A DNA stretch of 64,000 nucleotides, taken from positions 2,232,001 through 2,296,000 of the forward strand of contig NZ_CP089466.1 in NCBI RefSeq assembly GCF_021233415.1. Reading direction: 5' to 3'. Below the pieces are notes generated by a model that was not told the origin of the DNA, did no database searches, and saw nothing but the letters and a program-made list of their open reading frames with translations. Shown here in pieces: positions 7,900-16,108 of this stretch. Position numbers and translations under genes: made by a program. Position 1 is the stretch's first letter; every line of letters starts with the position of its first letter. This DNA is from Halobacterium litoreum (GTDB taxonomy: Archaea > Halobacteriota > Halobacteria > Halobacteriales > Halobacteriaceae).

Positions 7900-8580
7900 T
7901 CAGTCGTCGAGCAGTCCCCGGAGTTTCTCGCGGGGCGAATCGAGGACGGGGCCGTGCCCCGGACAGGCGTAGTCGAGGCCGCTTGCCGGGTCGAGGAGCG
8001 ACCGGACACTGTCCGGGACTCGCCCCACCGCGTAGCTCGTGAATCTTCCCGACGCCTTCAGGGAGTCGTCCCAGCCGTACGCGAGGTCACCGAGGAAGAC
8101 GGCGCCGGCGTCGTCGTGGACGTACGCGAGGTGGCCGGGCGTGTGCCCGGGGGTGTGGACGGCGCGGAAGCCCGCGATTTCGTCGCCGTCTCGGAGTTCG
8201 CGCACGTCGATCCCGTCGAGGTCGAGGCGCCGGTAGTAGAGCCGGTGGAGCGCCTCGATGCCGTTGCGCGCCGTCCAGGGCGGTCTCTCGTCGCCGCGAA
8301 CGAGCCCCGCCTCGTCGGCGTGGACGTAGACCGGCGCGTCGAGTTCGGGCAGTCGGGAGAGACCGCCGACGTGGTCGGCGTCGTAGTGCGTGAGCATGAC
8401 GCGGTCCACGTCCCCGAGTTCGAAGCCCGCGTCCCGCACGCCCTCGCGGACCGTCTCGTGGTCACCGGGCCAGCCCGCGTCGACCAGCGTGAGGCCGTCC
8501 CCGTCCAGAAGGAAGGCGTTCGGCTGGTCGAACGTCCGGCAGTCGAAACACCAGAGGCCGTCGGTCACGCGGTTCGCCAT
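7900..8580 (-). CDS. MBL-fold metallo-hydrolase
   Basis: A 226-residue metallo-beta-lactamase-fold protein. The metal motif is THYDADHVGG with His65, Asp67, Asp69 and His70, so the second His of the classical HxHxDH is Asp here. Further ligands are His in HTPGHTPGH (about 143-148), Asp in FLGDLAYG (about 165) and His in CPGHGPV near the C-terminus. These proteins hydrolyse thioesters, lactones or phosphodiesters; glyoxalase II-like and lactonase-like proteins share this size. Substrate cannot be given. It precedes tRNA-Asn on the same strand but there is no sign of cotranscription. Confidence 0.88.
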   Translation of the reverse strand: MANRVTDGLWCFDCRTFDQPNAFLLDGDGLTLVDAGWPGDHETVREGVRDAGFELGDVDRVMLTHYDADHVGGLSRLPELDAPVYVHADEAGLVRGDERPPWTARNGIEALHRLYYRRLDLDGIDVRELRDGDEIAGFRAVHTPGHTPGHLAYVHDDAGAVFLGDLAYGWDDSLKASGRFTSYAVGRVPDSVRSLLDPASGLDYACPGHGPVLDSPREKLRGLLDD

Positions 8581-8703
8581 GCGTGACAGTCCTCACGGCA
8601 CCACAATCGGTGTTTCCCTCACGGAGCCGATGCTCCGCGGGTGAGTGTGTGAGAAGAGCGCCGTCGACAGACTACGTCTGTCGGGCCGCAAAACGAAGTT
8701 TTA

Positions 8704-8776
8704 CGCCGCCACCAGGGCTCGAACCTGGGACAACGTGGGTAACAACCACGTGCTCTACCAACTGAGCTATGGCGGC
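8704..8776 (-). tRNA. tRNA-Asn(GTT)
   Basis: On the minus strand GCCGCCA pairs with TGGCGGC, the D-arm reads GCTCAGTTGGTAGAGC, the anticodon stem CGTGG/CCACG encloses TT-GTT-AC, and the T-arm has GGTTCGAGCC. Discriminator G, as for archaeal Asn. CCA is not encoded, so it depends on the CCA-adding enzyme whose gene lies 100 bases away on the other strand. Unlike tRNA-Val and tRNA-Phe in this window, no copy of its 3' end follows. Confidence 0.95.
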
Positions 8777-8875
8777 TTGCACCCCTTGCTATCCGGCGCG
8801 TTTTGATATGGCTTTCGTTTCGCAAGCAGGCAGGGCATCGACACGGCTTAGGTCGGGCCGGCTGAATTCGGGGCC

Positions 8876-10228
8876 ATGAGCGACTTCGAGTCGGTCGTCG
8901 AGCGCGTCCGCGAGCGGGTGGACCCGACGCCCGAGGAGCGGCGCGCGCTGACCGAGGCGACGGCGCGACTCGCCGACCGCGCGCGGGACGCCATCGCGGA
9001 CCTCCCGGTGGAGGCCGACGTGCTACAGGTCGGGAGTACGGCGCGCGGGACGTGGGTGGCGGGCGACCGCGACATCGACCTGTTCGTGCGCTTCCCCGCG
9101 GCCCTCCCCCGCGAGCAGTTGGAGGAGTACGGGCTGACGGTCGGAAACGACGTGCTACCCGAGGGGCGCGAGGAGTACGCCGAACACCCCTACGTGAAAG
9201 GCGAGTTCGAGGGGTACGACGTGGATTTGGTACCGTGCTACCGCTTGGACGACGCGACGGAGATTCAGTCGGCGGTCGACCGCACGCCGTTCCACAACGC
9301 CTACCTCGAAGCACGGCTGGACGACGACCTCGCGGCGGACGTGCGACTGTTCAAGCAGTTCCTCAAAGGCGTCGGCGCGTACGGCAGCGACCTGCGAACG
9401 CAGGGCTTCGCGGGCTACCTCGCGGAGTTACTGGTCGTCGAGTACGGCGGCTTCCGAGAGACCCTGGAAGCGATTCGGGACTGGCAGCCGCCGGTCGTAC
9501 TCGACCCGGAGGACCACGCCGAGGCGTCGTTCGACGACCCGCTCGTCGTGGTGGACCCGACGGACCCGGAGCGGAACGTCGCCGCGGTCGTCTCCGAGAC
9601 GAACGTAGCGCGAGCCATCCACCACGCCCGCGCGTTCCTCGACAACCCCGACGAGTCAGTGTTCGACCCGCGGGCGCCCGACCCGCTGGACGCGGCGGGC
9701 GTCCGCGACCACCTCGACCGGCGCGCGACGACGCCGCTCGCCGTCGTCTTCGACGCGCCGGACCTCGTCGAGGACCAACTCTACCCCCAACTCTACCGGT
9801 CCCGGGACGGCCTCGCGCGCGGCCTCGACGAGTACGGCTTCGACGTGTTGCGCGCGGCGACGTGGGCCGACGACCGCGCGGTGCTGTTCGCCGAACTGGA
9901 GGTCGCCGAACGCCCGGCAGTCGAGCGCCACAGCGGGCCGCCCGTCCACGTCTCCGGGCACGCTGAGGGGTTCTACGAGAAGTACGACGGCGACGACAGC
10001 GTGTACGGGCCGTTCGTCGAGGACGGTCGGTACGTCGTCGAGCGCGAACGCGACGTGCAGACCGCCCGCGAGTTCGCCGAGAACCGGCTCCTAGAGGTCG
10101 CACTCGGTGCGCACGTCGAATCCAGAATCGAAGCCGGGAACTACGAGGTGCTGGTCGGTGCGGAGGTTTCGGCGTTGGCAGACGAGTTCGGCGAGGAGTT
10201 GGCGCGCTACTTCGACCCGACGCCCTGA
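8876..10228 (+). CDS. cca: CCA-adding enzyme (archaeal tRNA nucleotidyltransferase, class I)
   Basis: A 450-residue protein, the usual length for archaeal class I CCA-adding enzymes. The nucleotidyltransferase head has GSTARGTWVAGDRDIDLFV (residues 53-71) with the catalytic carboxylates D66 and D68, and the third carboxylate in EGYDVDLVPCYR near 120. The central tRNA-binding region has ARLDDDLAADVRLFKQFLKG and GFAGYLAELLVVEYGGF, characteristic of the archaeal enzyme. It adds C-C-A to tRNA 3' ends, which is needed here because none of the tRNA genes in the window encodes CCA. Its last 22 bases overlap the convergent HDAC-family gene. Confidence 0.96.
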   Translation: MSDFESVVERVRERVDPTPEERRALTEATARLADRARDAIADLPVEADVLQVGSTARGTWVAGDRDIDLFVRFPAALPREQLEEYGLTVGNDVLPEGREEYAEHPYVKGEFEGYDVDLVPCYRLDDATEIQSAVDRTPFHNAYLEARLDDDLAADVRLFKQFLKGVGAYGSDLRTQGFAGYLAELLVVEYGGFRETLEAIRDWQPPVVLDPEDHAEASFDDPLVVVDPTDPERNVAAVVSETNVARAIHHARAFLDNPDESVFDPRAPDPLDAAGVRDHLDRRATTPLAVVFDAPDLVEDQLYPQLYRSRDGLARGLDEYGFDVLRAATWADDRAVLFAELEVAERPAVERHSGPPVHVSGHAEGFYEKYDGDDSVYGPFVEDGRYVVERERDVQTAREFAENRLLEVALGAHVESRIEAGNYEVLVGAEVSALADEFGEELARYFDPTP

Positions 10229-11223
10229 TGTGACTCGGCGACCTCCTCGATGAGGTCGCTGACGGCGTCGCTCGGCTCGTCGTCGAGTCCGACCGGGTCC
10301 CGACCGTCGAACGTCTCGTGGACGGCGCCGACGCCGTCCGCGAGCGTGTCGAGGCTGTACCCGCCTTCGAGCACGAACGCGAGCGCCGCGTCCGCGTCGT
10401 CGGCGAGCGTGCGCACGCGGTCGGTGAGCAGGCTGTACCCCTCCGTCGAGACGTGCATCCGGGAGATGGGGTCGTGGCGGTGCGCGTCGAAGCCCGCGCT
10501 CACAACCAGGAGATCGGGGTCGAACGCCTCGATGGCCGGCGCGATTAGTTCGTCCATCCCGGCGCAGTACTCGGCGTCCCCCGACCCCGCGGGGTACGGG
10601 AGGTTCAAGGTCGCGCCCTCGCCGTCGCCCTCGCCGGTCTCGTCGGCCTCACCGGTGCCGGGGTAGAGGCCGTCCTCGTGAATCGACGCGTAGAACACGT
10701 CGCCGCGGTCGTAGAAGATGTCCTGCGTGCCGTTGCCGTGGTGGACGTCCCAGTCGAAGATGGCGACGCGGTCGACGCCGAGGTCGTCGATGGCGTACTG
10801 CGCGGCGACCGCGGCGTTGTTCAGGAAACAAAACCCCATCGCGTCGTCCTCGACGGCGTGGTGTCCGGGCGGCCGCCCGAGCGAGAACGGCGTGTTCCGG
10901 CCGTCCGCACCGTTCAGCGCGGCGCGCGCGGCGTCCATCGCGAGGCCCGCGCTCGCGAGCGCGGCGGGCCACGTCGCCTCCGACGCGGCGGTGTCGGGGT
11001 CCCAGTTCCCGCCACCGGACTCGCAGAACTCCCGAATCTCTCGGACGTAGCCGTCCGTGTGGACGGCCATCGCGTCCGCCTCGTTGGCGGGAGACGCGCC
11101 CTCGTAGGTGACGCCGTGGCGCTTCGAGAGCCCGCGCTTGACGGCGCGCAGGCGGTCGGGGCTCTCGGGGTGTCGCGGCCCGGGGTCGTGGTCGAGACAC
11201 GTCTCGTCGAAGCCGAATCTCAT
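10207..11223 (-). CDS. Histone deacetylase/AcuC/acetylpolyamine amidohydrolase family protein
   Basis: A 338-residue zinc amidohydrolase. Signatures in order: GRPPGHHAVED with the catalytic His pair (about 116-126), FCFLNNAAVAA, DWDVHHGNGTQ (zinc Asp and His), SAGFDAHRHDP (second zinc Asp) and LEGGYS near 295. Length and motif set match HDAC superfamily deacetylases, which remove acetyl groups from lysine or polyamines. It begins four bases inside the end of the histone gene (ATGA), so the two are translationally coupled. That adjacency fits lysine deacetylation of chromatin or other proteins, but the substrate is inferred. The 3' end overlaps the convergent cca gene. Confidence 0.93.
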   Translation of the reverse strand: MRFGFDETCLDHDPGPRHPESPDRLRAVKRGLSKRHGVTYEGASPANEADAMAVHTDGYVREIREFCESGGGNWDPDTAASEATWPAALASAGLAMDAARAALNGADGRNTPFSLGRPPGHHAVEDDAMGFCFLNNAAVAAQYAIDDLGVDRVAIFDWDVHHGNGTQDIFYDRGDVFYASIHEDGLYPGTGEADETGEGDGEGATLNLPYPAGSGDAEYCAGMDELIAPAIEAFDPDLLVVSAGFDAHRHDPISRMHVSTEGYSLLTDRVRTLADDADAALAFVLEGGYSLDTLADGVGAVHETFDGRDPVGLDDEPSDAVSDLIEEVAESHQGVGSK

Positions 11224-11651
11224 CCCACGAGCTCGAAGTAGGTCGCCACGTCCTCGGCCTGTACGGTGCGTCGGCCGGCGTGCTCCGCGAGAATCGCCGC
11301 GCCTCGCGCGGCGTCGTCGGCGTACGCCTCCAGGAGGTCCGCGAGCGCGACCCGCGCGTCCTCGGAGACGCGGAAGCGGTCGTCGACGTCGAGGCGCGCG
11401 ATGCGGTCGACGGGCGCCACCGGGAGCGCGAGGCCCGCGTCGTCCGGCGTGGACGCCGCGCCGAAGTCCCCGGCCATCAACGTCTTCCGGCCGTCCGCGT
11501 CGGCGCGCTCGGCGGCGTCCGCGGCCAGTGTCGCCCCCCGTCGCTGGATGCGGCGCGCGAGTTCCTCCGCCGCGTCGGCGCTCACCCGCAAGTCACCCGC
11601 GTGTCGCCGGATGATGGTGTCGACCGGCGCGAACGGGAGTTCGACGCTCAT
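11220..11651 (-). CDS. Archaeal histone, tandem doublet (two fused histone folds)
   Basis: A 143-residue acidic protein with two histone-fold repeats. The first (about 1-65) contains LPFAPVDTIIRRHAGDLRVS and AADAAERADADGRKTLMAGD; the second (about 75-143) contains LPVAPVDRIARLD, FRVSEDARVALADLLEAYA and AGRRTVQAEDVATYFEL. Fused doublets of this length are the haloarchaeal form of histone; two folds pack like a dimer. Haloarchaeal histones are acidic and act more as gene regulators than as general packaging proteins. First gene of an operon with the HDAC-family gene, overlapping it by four bases. Start at 11651 gives the expected MSVELPFAPVD. Confidence 0.94.
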   Translation of the reverse strand: MSVELPFAPVDTIIRRHAGDLRVSADAAEELARRIQRRGATLAADAAERADADGRKTLMAGDFGAASTPDDAGLALPVAPVDRIARLDVDDRFRVSEDARVALADLLEAYADDAARGAAILAEHAGRRTVQAEDVATYFELVG

Positions 11652-11746
11652 GCGTCAATGGGTGGCTGTCGCACGCTTAACTGTTTCCGTTGTCGGGACA
11701 ACTGGCCACCACGCATTTCGGTGAGGCACGCGAACGTTGCGGCGTC

Positions 11747-11884
11747 ATGAGCGAGGACGAACCCGAGGAAGAACTCCGAGACGAATCGCCCCGCGAGGAC
11801 GTCGAAACCGACGAAGAGACCCGCGAACGGGCCCGGGAGACGAAGAATCCGGACAGCCACCGCGGCGACGAAGAGTACGACTAG
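11747..11884 (+). CDS. Small acidic hypothetical protein (45 residues)
   Basis: MSEDEPEEELRD onward is a 45-residue, very acidic, probably disordered protein ending SHRGDEEYD. It is transcribed away from the histone operon and its last four bases overlap the end of the convergent RPA gene. The ATG at 11747 was preferred; an upstream in-frame GTG/ATG near 11690 would run through the histone gene's promoter region. Such short Glu/Asp-rich proteins are common in haloarchaea. No function can be given. Confidence 0.5.
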   Translation: MSEDEPEEELRDESPREDVETDEETRERARETKNPDSHRGDEEYD

Positions 11885-13284
11885 CGCAGTTCTTCGGCGT
11901 TCAGGCGCCCGTCGCGTAGCGACCCCCGAACCGTGAGTTCCTGACCGAGCGTCACGTCGGCGTCCGTCTCGACGCTCATCGTCTCCTCGCCGTCGTCGAG
12001 GATGACGGGGTTCTGGGCCTGCACGACGACGCCCGTGAACTCCACTTCCTCGCCGTCGGCGCTCGCATCACTACTGGTGTCCTCGGCGTCCGCGCTCGCG
12101 CTCTCGTCGCCCTCGTCCTCGAAGGCGGCGAGGCCCTGAGCGCTCCCGGTGTCGTCTGCTTCGTCGCCGGTCGCGGCGCCGTCCGGAAGTTCCACGACGG
12201 AGGCCTGCCAGCCCGCAGAGGCTTCGAGGTCGTCCTGCCAGCCGTCCTGAATCTCCACGTCCACGAACGCCACCTCGTCGCCCGGCCCGATGTCGAGATC
12301 GGCCTTGTCCCCCCAGAGCGCGACGCGGATGTCGCCCGAGTCGTCCTGCACGCGCACATTCCGCACTTGGCCCTCGCTGCCGTCGTCGCGGTCGAACGTG
12401 CGCTTCGGGTCGGCGGAGCGAATCACGCCCGCGATGTCCGCCGTGTCGTCCATTTCGAGGGTGTCGATGGGCGTCGAGTCAGGCACGTACGCCACGTCGT
12501 CCTCAACTTCCTCGACGGCGCCGCGGTCGCCGACGTGGAGTTCCAGACTGCCGTCTCGCTCCCGGACGTAGCCGTCCACCACTTCGACGACGACGCCAGG
12601 TTCGAGTTCGGTCGCGCGGTCGGCGCGCTCGTCCCAGAGCGTCACCCGGACGCGACCCGTCTCGTCGCCGAGCACGAGATTCGACACCTTCCCCTCGCTG
12701 CCGTCGTCTCGGTCGAACGTCCGCACGGACTCGGCGGCCAGCACCTCGCCGACGAGGTTCACGTCCGAGACGCCCAGCGAGAGGTCCTCGACGCGGTACT
12801 CGTCCTGCACCGCGACGTCTATCTCCTCCTCGTCGTCGACCTCAATCTGGTCGGCGCTCACCTCCACGCCGTTGTAGCCGTCCTTCGGCCGACCCTTGAT
12901 GCGGAGCACTTCACCGACGGAGAGTTCCTCGCTGGCGGCCTCGGCCTGCTCGTCCCACAGCGAGACTCGCACGCTCCCCGACTCGTCGGCGACCTCGACG
13001 TTCACCACGCGGCCCTCCGGGTCCTCGTCGTCGTCGCGCTCGAACGTCCGCACCTCGCCGACGCTCGTCACCTTCGCGAGGAACTTCGCCTCGTCCATCT
13101 CCGGTTCGATGTCGGCGACCCCGTTGACCTCGCCGTCGTCGAGTTCGTGGGCGATGAGCATGGCGGCCGTCTCCTCGTCGGCCAGCCCGCCCATCTGCTC
13201 GACCTTCGACTCGACGGCCTCCCGGAACTCCTCCAGGGACACGTCGGTGTCGAGGTCCTCGTAAGTGTCCTCGATGTCGCCCAT
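11881..13284 (-). CDS. rpa2: Single-stranded DNA-binding protein, RPA-like with multiple OB folds
   Basis: A 467-residue protein built from repeated OB-fold cores. The repeat EVRTFERDD-x-RVVNVEVADESGSVRVSLWDE recurs as SVRTFDRDDGSEGKV...LWDERAD and KRTFDRDDGSEGQV...LWGDKAD, starting at about residues 75, 170 and 275. A Ser/Asp-rich linker at about 370-405 leads to a fourth, smaller OB-like end (EFTGVVVQAQNPVILDDGEE). It binds and protects ssDNA in replication and repair. The N-terminal 60 residues form a helical domain. The form matches the haloarchaeal RPA2-type ssDNA-binding protein; the symbol rests on recollection of the Haloferax protein near its histone gene. A TATA-like GCTTATGCG about 30 bases ahead indicates a leaderless transcript. 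Confidence 0.88.
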   Translation of the reverse strand: MGDIEDTYEDLDTDVSLEEFREAVESKVEQMGGLADEETAAMLIAHELDDGEVNGVADIEPEMDEAKFLAKVTSVGEVRTFERDDDEDPEGRVVNVEVADESGSVRVSLWDEQAEAASEELSVGEVLRIKGRPKDGYNGVEVSADQIEVDDEEEIDVAVQDEYRVEDLSLGVSDVNLVGEVLAAESVRTFDRDDGSEGKVSNLVLGDETGRVRVTLWDERADRATELEPGVVVEVVDGYVRERDGSLELHVGDRGAVEEVEDDVAYVPDSTPIDTLEMDDTADIAGVIRSADPKRTFDRDDGSEGQVRNVRVQDDSGDIRVALWGDKADLDIGPGDEVAFVDVEIQDGWQDDLEASAGWQASVVELPDGAATGDEADDTGSAQGLAAFEDEGDESASADAEDTSSDASADGEEVEFTGVVVQAQNPVILDDGEETMSVETDADVTLGQELTVRGSLRDGRLNAEELR

Positions 13285-13320
13285 AATCGTAGTTCACCAC
13301 AGGTACACGCCGCGCATAAG

Positions 13321-13339
13321 CGTTTTCGTTACCGAAACG
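13321..13339. promoter_or_regulatory. Inverted repeat just upstream of the rpa gene's TATA box
   Basis: CGTTTTCG-ttac-CGAAACG is an inverted repeat with one bulged base, placed directly upstream of the rpa TATA-like box at 13313-13321. The location suits an operator or BRE-overlapping activator site. It could equally serve the divergent membrane-protein gene, whose start is 117 bases away. Function inferred only from position. Confidence 0.3.
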
Positions 13340-13455
13340 ACTCCGCGCCGGCTGGCGATTCTCGCGGTCACACAGCCGGATGATTCGGCCTCGGGTTTGA
13401 ACTCTCGCACCCGCCCGAAGGTATTACCGTCACCCACCCGACACACGCAGTGTCC

Positions 13456-14448
13456 ATGGGCGACGACAGCGACGGCAGTTGGTCGGGCGCGACGGACCTC
13501 CCCGCGAAACGCTGGCTGTTGCTCACCGGCGACCGCGTCGCGCTCGCCGCCGGGTTCAGCCTCGTTCTCGTCACCCTCACGCTCGCGCTCGTCGAGACCG
13601 ACGTCGTCTACGTCGGGGACGGCAGCACGTACGCGAGCGTGCTGTCCAGCGGGATGCTCGGCGCGCTCGCCACCATCGTCACCGTCACGCTGTCCATCAA
13701 CCAACTCATCCTCTCCCGGGTGTTCGGGTCGCCGGCCGACCTCACCGACCAACTCGAAGGCAACCTCGACTTCCGGCGCACCGTCGAGGACATCGCCGAC
13801 CTGGACAGCAGCCCAAACGACCCCGGGTCCTTTCTCGCCGTCGTCGCCGAAACCCTCGAATCCGAGGCCGCGGCGCTCGAACGCACGGCGACCGACGCCG
13901 ACCTCGACGACGACGTGACCGAGACGGTGACGGAGTTCACGAGCAGCGTCGTGGAGTACGCCGACCGCCTCGCCGCCGGCCGCGACTCCGAGAGCACGTT
14001 CGAGGTGCTGTCGCTCACGTTCGGCACCGAGTACGCCGACCTGATGGACGACGCGCGCGGTATCCAGCGCGGCGTCGCCGCCGACCTCCCCGACGACGCG
14101 GACGGCAACCTCGACGCCATCCTCGAACTCCTGAAAGCCGTCGCGGTCGTCCGCCAGTTCTTCAAGACACTCGCCGTCCAGCAGGACCTCGCCAGCCTCT
14201 CCCGGCAACTCATCTACACGGGGGTCCCCGCCATCCTCGTGACGTACTACCTCGCGCAGGTCTACACCGCGGCGGCGCCGATGCTCCCGGGCGCGTGGCT
14301 TCCTGGCCTCGCGGCCGTCGCGACGGCGGTCGTGTTCTCGCCGCTGTCCGTCCTCGTCGCGTACATCCTCCGCGTCGCCACCGTCACGCTCTACACCGTC
14401 TCGGTGGGGTCGTTCATCCCGCCCGAGGAACGCGTCGACAGTCCCTGA
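13456..14448 (+). CDS. Haloarchaeal membrane protein of unknown function
   Basis: A 330-residue protein with two hydrophobic segments near the N-terminus (about 24-50 and 65-90: ALAAGFSLVLVTLTLALVET, GALATIVTVTLSINQLIL) and two or three near the C-terminus (about 245-315). Between them lies a soluble, acidic, helical region of about 150 residues rich in Glu/Asp that could be an extended sensor or coiled region. No enzyme motif was found. A GTG two codons upstream (13450) is a possible alternative start. The architecture, two membrane hairpins around a soluble helical domain, is seen in many uncharacterised haloarchaeal proteins. Confidence 0.75.
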   Translation: MGDDSDGSWSGATDLPAKRWLLLTGDRVALAAGFSLVLVTLTLALVETDVVYVGDGSTYASVLSSGMLGALATIVTVTLSINQLILSRVFGSPADLTDQLEGNLDFRRTVEDIADLDSSPNDPGSFLAVVAETLESEAAALERTATDADLDDDVTETVTEFTSSVVEYADRLAAGRDSESTFEVLSLTFGTEYADLMDDARGIQRGVAADLPDDADGNLDAILELLKAVAVVRQFFKTLAVQQDLASLSRQLIYTGVPAILVTYYLAQVYTAAAPMLPGAWLPGLAAVATAVVFSPLSVLVAYILRVATVTLYTVSVGSFIPPEERVDSP

Positions 14449-14453
14449 GTCAA

Positions 14454-14885
14454 TCAGAGCGCGACCGACGCGACCTCGCGTTCCCCGCCCCGCGACCGGT
14501 GGACGACCACAACGCGTTCCGGGAGGCCGCCGTCGAACGTCGCGGTCGCCTCGTAGTCGAGTTCGGTGATGCACTGCGCGCAACCCTGTACGTCCTCGCG
14601 CTCGACGGCCGCCACGACAACCCGGAGTTCACCGTCCGCGTCGGTCGCGTCCGCGAGTTCTGCGGTGTAACAGCCGTTCGGCGCCGTCGTCGTCCCCGCC
14701 ACGGTCACGACGCCGTCGCTCGCTGACACCGACGCCGACTCGCGCTCTACCCCACAGCCGGCGTCGACCAGTTCGAAGTCGGTGTCCACGAGCCCCGGCC
14801 CGGACGGCCCGTCGCCACCGCCAGCACCGAGACACCCGGCCGTCAAGAGGGTCGAAGCGGCCGCGAGCACCGTTCGTCGTCGCAT
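14454..14885 (-). CDS. Predicted secreted lipoprotein
   Basis: A 143-residue protein starting RRRTVLAAASTLLTAGC, which has the basic n-region, hydrophobic stretch and lipobox LTAGC of an archaeal lipoprotein; Cys18 would be lipidated after export. The mature part begins with a Gly/Asp/Ser linker and contains four further cysteines (DAGCGVE, PNGCYTAE, VQGCAQCITE). They could form two disulfides outside the cell. No family recognised. The start was moved to the ATG at 14885 because upstream codons do not fit a signal peptide. It ends six bases past the convergent membrane-protein gene. Confidence 0.72.
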   Translation of the reverse strand: MRRRTVLAAASTLLTAGCLGAGGGDGPSGPGLVDTDFELVDAGCGVERESASVSASDGVVTVAGTTTAPNGCYTAELADATDADGELRVVVAAVEREDVQGCAQCITELDYEATATFDGGLPERVVVVHRSRGGEREVASVAL

Positions 14886-14977
14886 ACCGGAACGCTGCCG
14901 GGGAAGCGTGAAAGACCTTCCCACCAGCACCATCCAATCGTAACCGCTTTACGTAGCCCCGGGCTATCCTGAATCGA

Positions 14978-15050
14978 GTCCGGATAGGGTAGTGGACTAT
15001 CCTCTTGGCTTGCGGAGCCAGGGACCGGCGTTCAAATCGCCGTCCGGACG
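14978..15050 (+). tRNA. tRNA-Arg(GCG)
   Basis: GTCCGGA pairs with TCCGGAC, the D-arm is GGGTAGTGGACTATCC, the anticodon stem TTGGC/GCCAG encloses TT-GCG-GA, and the T-arm contains GCGTTCAAATCGC. Discriminator G; no encoded CCA. The 3' end is repeated twice in the next 180 bases (see the repeat entry). Confidence 0.93.
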
Positions 15051-15229
15051 TTCTTCACTACGTTCATCACGACCGGACGAGCCCACGCTCACTTCGTTCG
15101 CGTGGACGCCGTCCGGACGTAATTTTTCGCGCTACCACGACGGTGAGCGACGGCCGTGTCGCTCGCGTGGACGCCGTCGAACCGGCGGTTCGACGTGCCC
15201 GCGGCTTCGCCGCGGACGCCGTCCGGACG
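15038..15229 (+). repeat. Copies of the tRNA-Arg 3' end trailing the gene
   Basis: The tRNA 3' end CGCCGTCCGGACGT (15038-15051) recurs exactly at 15107-15120 and, without its last base, at 15217-15229. Both copies, and a partial one near 15165, follow GCG(TG)GAC. Between them are palindrome-like GCTCACTTCGTTCGC segments and a T-run (15123-15127). No gene was seen in 15051-15270. The motif is short and GC-rich, so chance is a fair alternative, but the pattern parallels that after tRNA-Val and tRNA-Phe. Confidence 0.6.
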
Positions 15230-15270
15230 GTCTCTATCGCGTCGAACAGTGCTTGCTAAGAGTAGCGCAG

Positions 15271-15423
15271 TCAGTCCCGGAGGCCACGGGAGCGCGAACA
15301 GATGCCGCAGTAGGGTTGGCCGGCGTCGCCGCGGCGCCACTGTCGCCAGTCCTTCGAGGTGAAGGAGGCGCCGCAGTCGGCACACGAGTCGTCGGGGGAC
15401 AGGCCGTGTTCGACGCCGGGCAT
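15271..15423 (-). CDS. Small zinc-ribbon protein
   Basis: A 50-residue protein with two CxxC knuckles, CADC (about 19-22) and CGIC (about 41-44), spaced as in a single treble-clef or zinc-ribbon finger. Haloarchaea have many such tiny one-zinc proteins, some affecting swarming and biofilm formation; which function applies here is unknown. The ATG at 15423 gives MPGVEHGL; an earlier start would add a basic stretch unlike the rest. It overlaps the upstream part of the divergent DUF309 region but not its chosen coding sequence. Confidence 0.72.
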   Translation of the reverse strand: MPGVEHGLSPDDSCADCGASFTSKDWRQWRRGDAGQPYCGICSRSRGLRD

Positions 15424-15496
15424 CGACAACAGAGTGCGACGCCACCCCCTTGAAGGAATCGGCCGATTCTTCCGGCGCGCCCGCGAACTGAGTCGC

Positions 15497-16108
15497 ATGG
15501 ACGCGGCTCTGCGCGCCGGCGTCGCGGTGTACGACGCGGGCCACTACCACGCCGCCCACGACGCCTGGGAGGACGCGTGGCTGGCGCTGGACGACGGACG
15601 CGACGAGCGCTTGCTCCACGGACTCATCCAGTTCACGGCGGCGATTCACCACGCCCGCGACCGGAACTGGGCGGGCGCGGTCGGCCTCGCCGAGAGCGCG
15701 CGCGAGTACCTCGACACCCTGCCCGACGACTACCGGGGCGTGAACGTCGACGCGGTGCGCGCGTACCTCGCGGCGCTCCGCGACGACCCGGAGCGAGTCG
15801 AGCGCGCGCCGCCCCTCGAACTGACCTACGAGGGCGACCCGCTCGCGCTCGCTGACTTGGACGCGCCCGCGGCAATCGAGGCGGCGGTCGCGCTCGCGGC
15901 ACGCGAGGGGTACGACGAGGACGTGTTCGCGGACGGCGCCGAGTACGCCCGCGAGGGGCTCGTCGACGGCGACCTGAACGAGTTCGGCGTGCTGTTGTGT
16001 GATTTCGTCACCGAGCGCGAGCAGCGCGCGCTCATCGCGACGCGACTCCGCCAGCACGTCCAACGACGGCAGCGGCGAGAAGCGGACGTCTCGGGGCTGT
16101 TCGACTAG
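15497..16108 (+). CDS. DUF309 domain protein
   Basis: A 203-residue protein whose N-terminal half has the DUF309 pattern: YDAGHYHAAHDAWEDAWL (about 14-31) followed by LLHGLIQFTAAIHHARDR (about 39-56). The His and Trp of the first helix and the second helix are the family's hallmarks; they form a helical bundle that may bind metal. The C-terminal half is a helical, Ala/Glu-rich extension not found in short DUF309 proteins. No reaction is known for the family. It overlaps the convergent small membrane gene by four bases. Confidence 0.8.
   Translation: MDAALRAGVAVYDAGHYHAAHDAWEDAWLALDDGRDERLLHGLIQFTAAIHHARDRNWAGAVGLAESAREYLDTLPDDYRGVNVDAVRAYLAALRDDPERVERAPPLELTYEGDPLALADLDAPAAIEAAVALAAREGYDEDVFADGAEYAREGLVDGDLNEFGVLLCDFVTEREQRALIATRLRQHVQRRQRREADVSGLFD

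Noticed and set aside
13294-14583. Open frame of about 430 codons on the minus strand across the membrane-protein gene
   Set aside because: Composition is Arg/Asp/Gly/Val low complexity with no recognisable motif, and it covers both promoters. The plus-strand gene has membrane helices and normal haloarchaeal acidic character.
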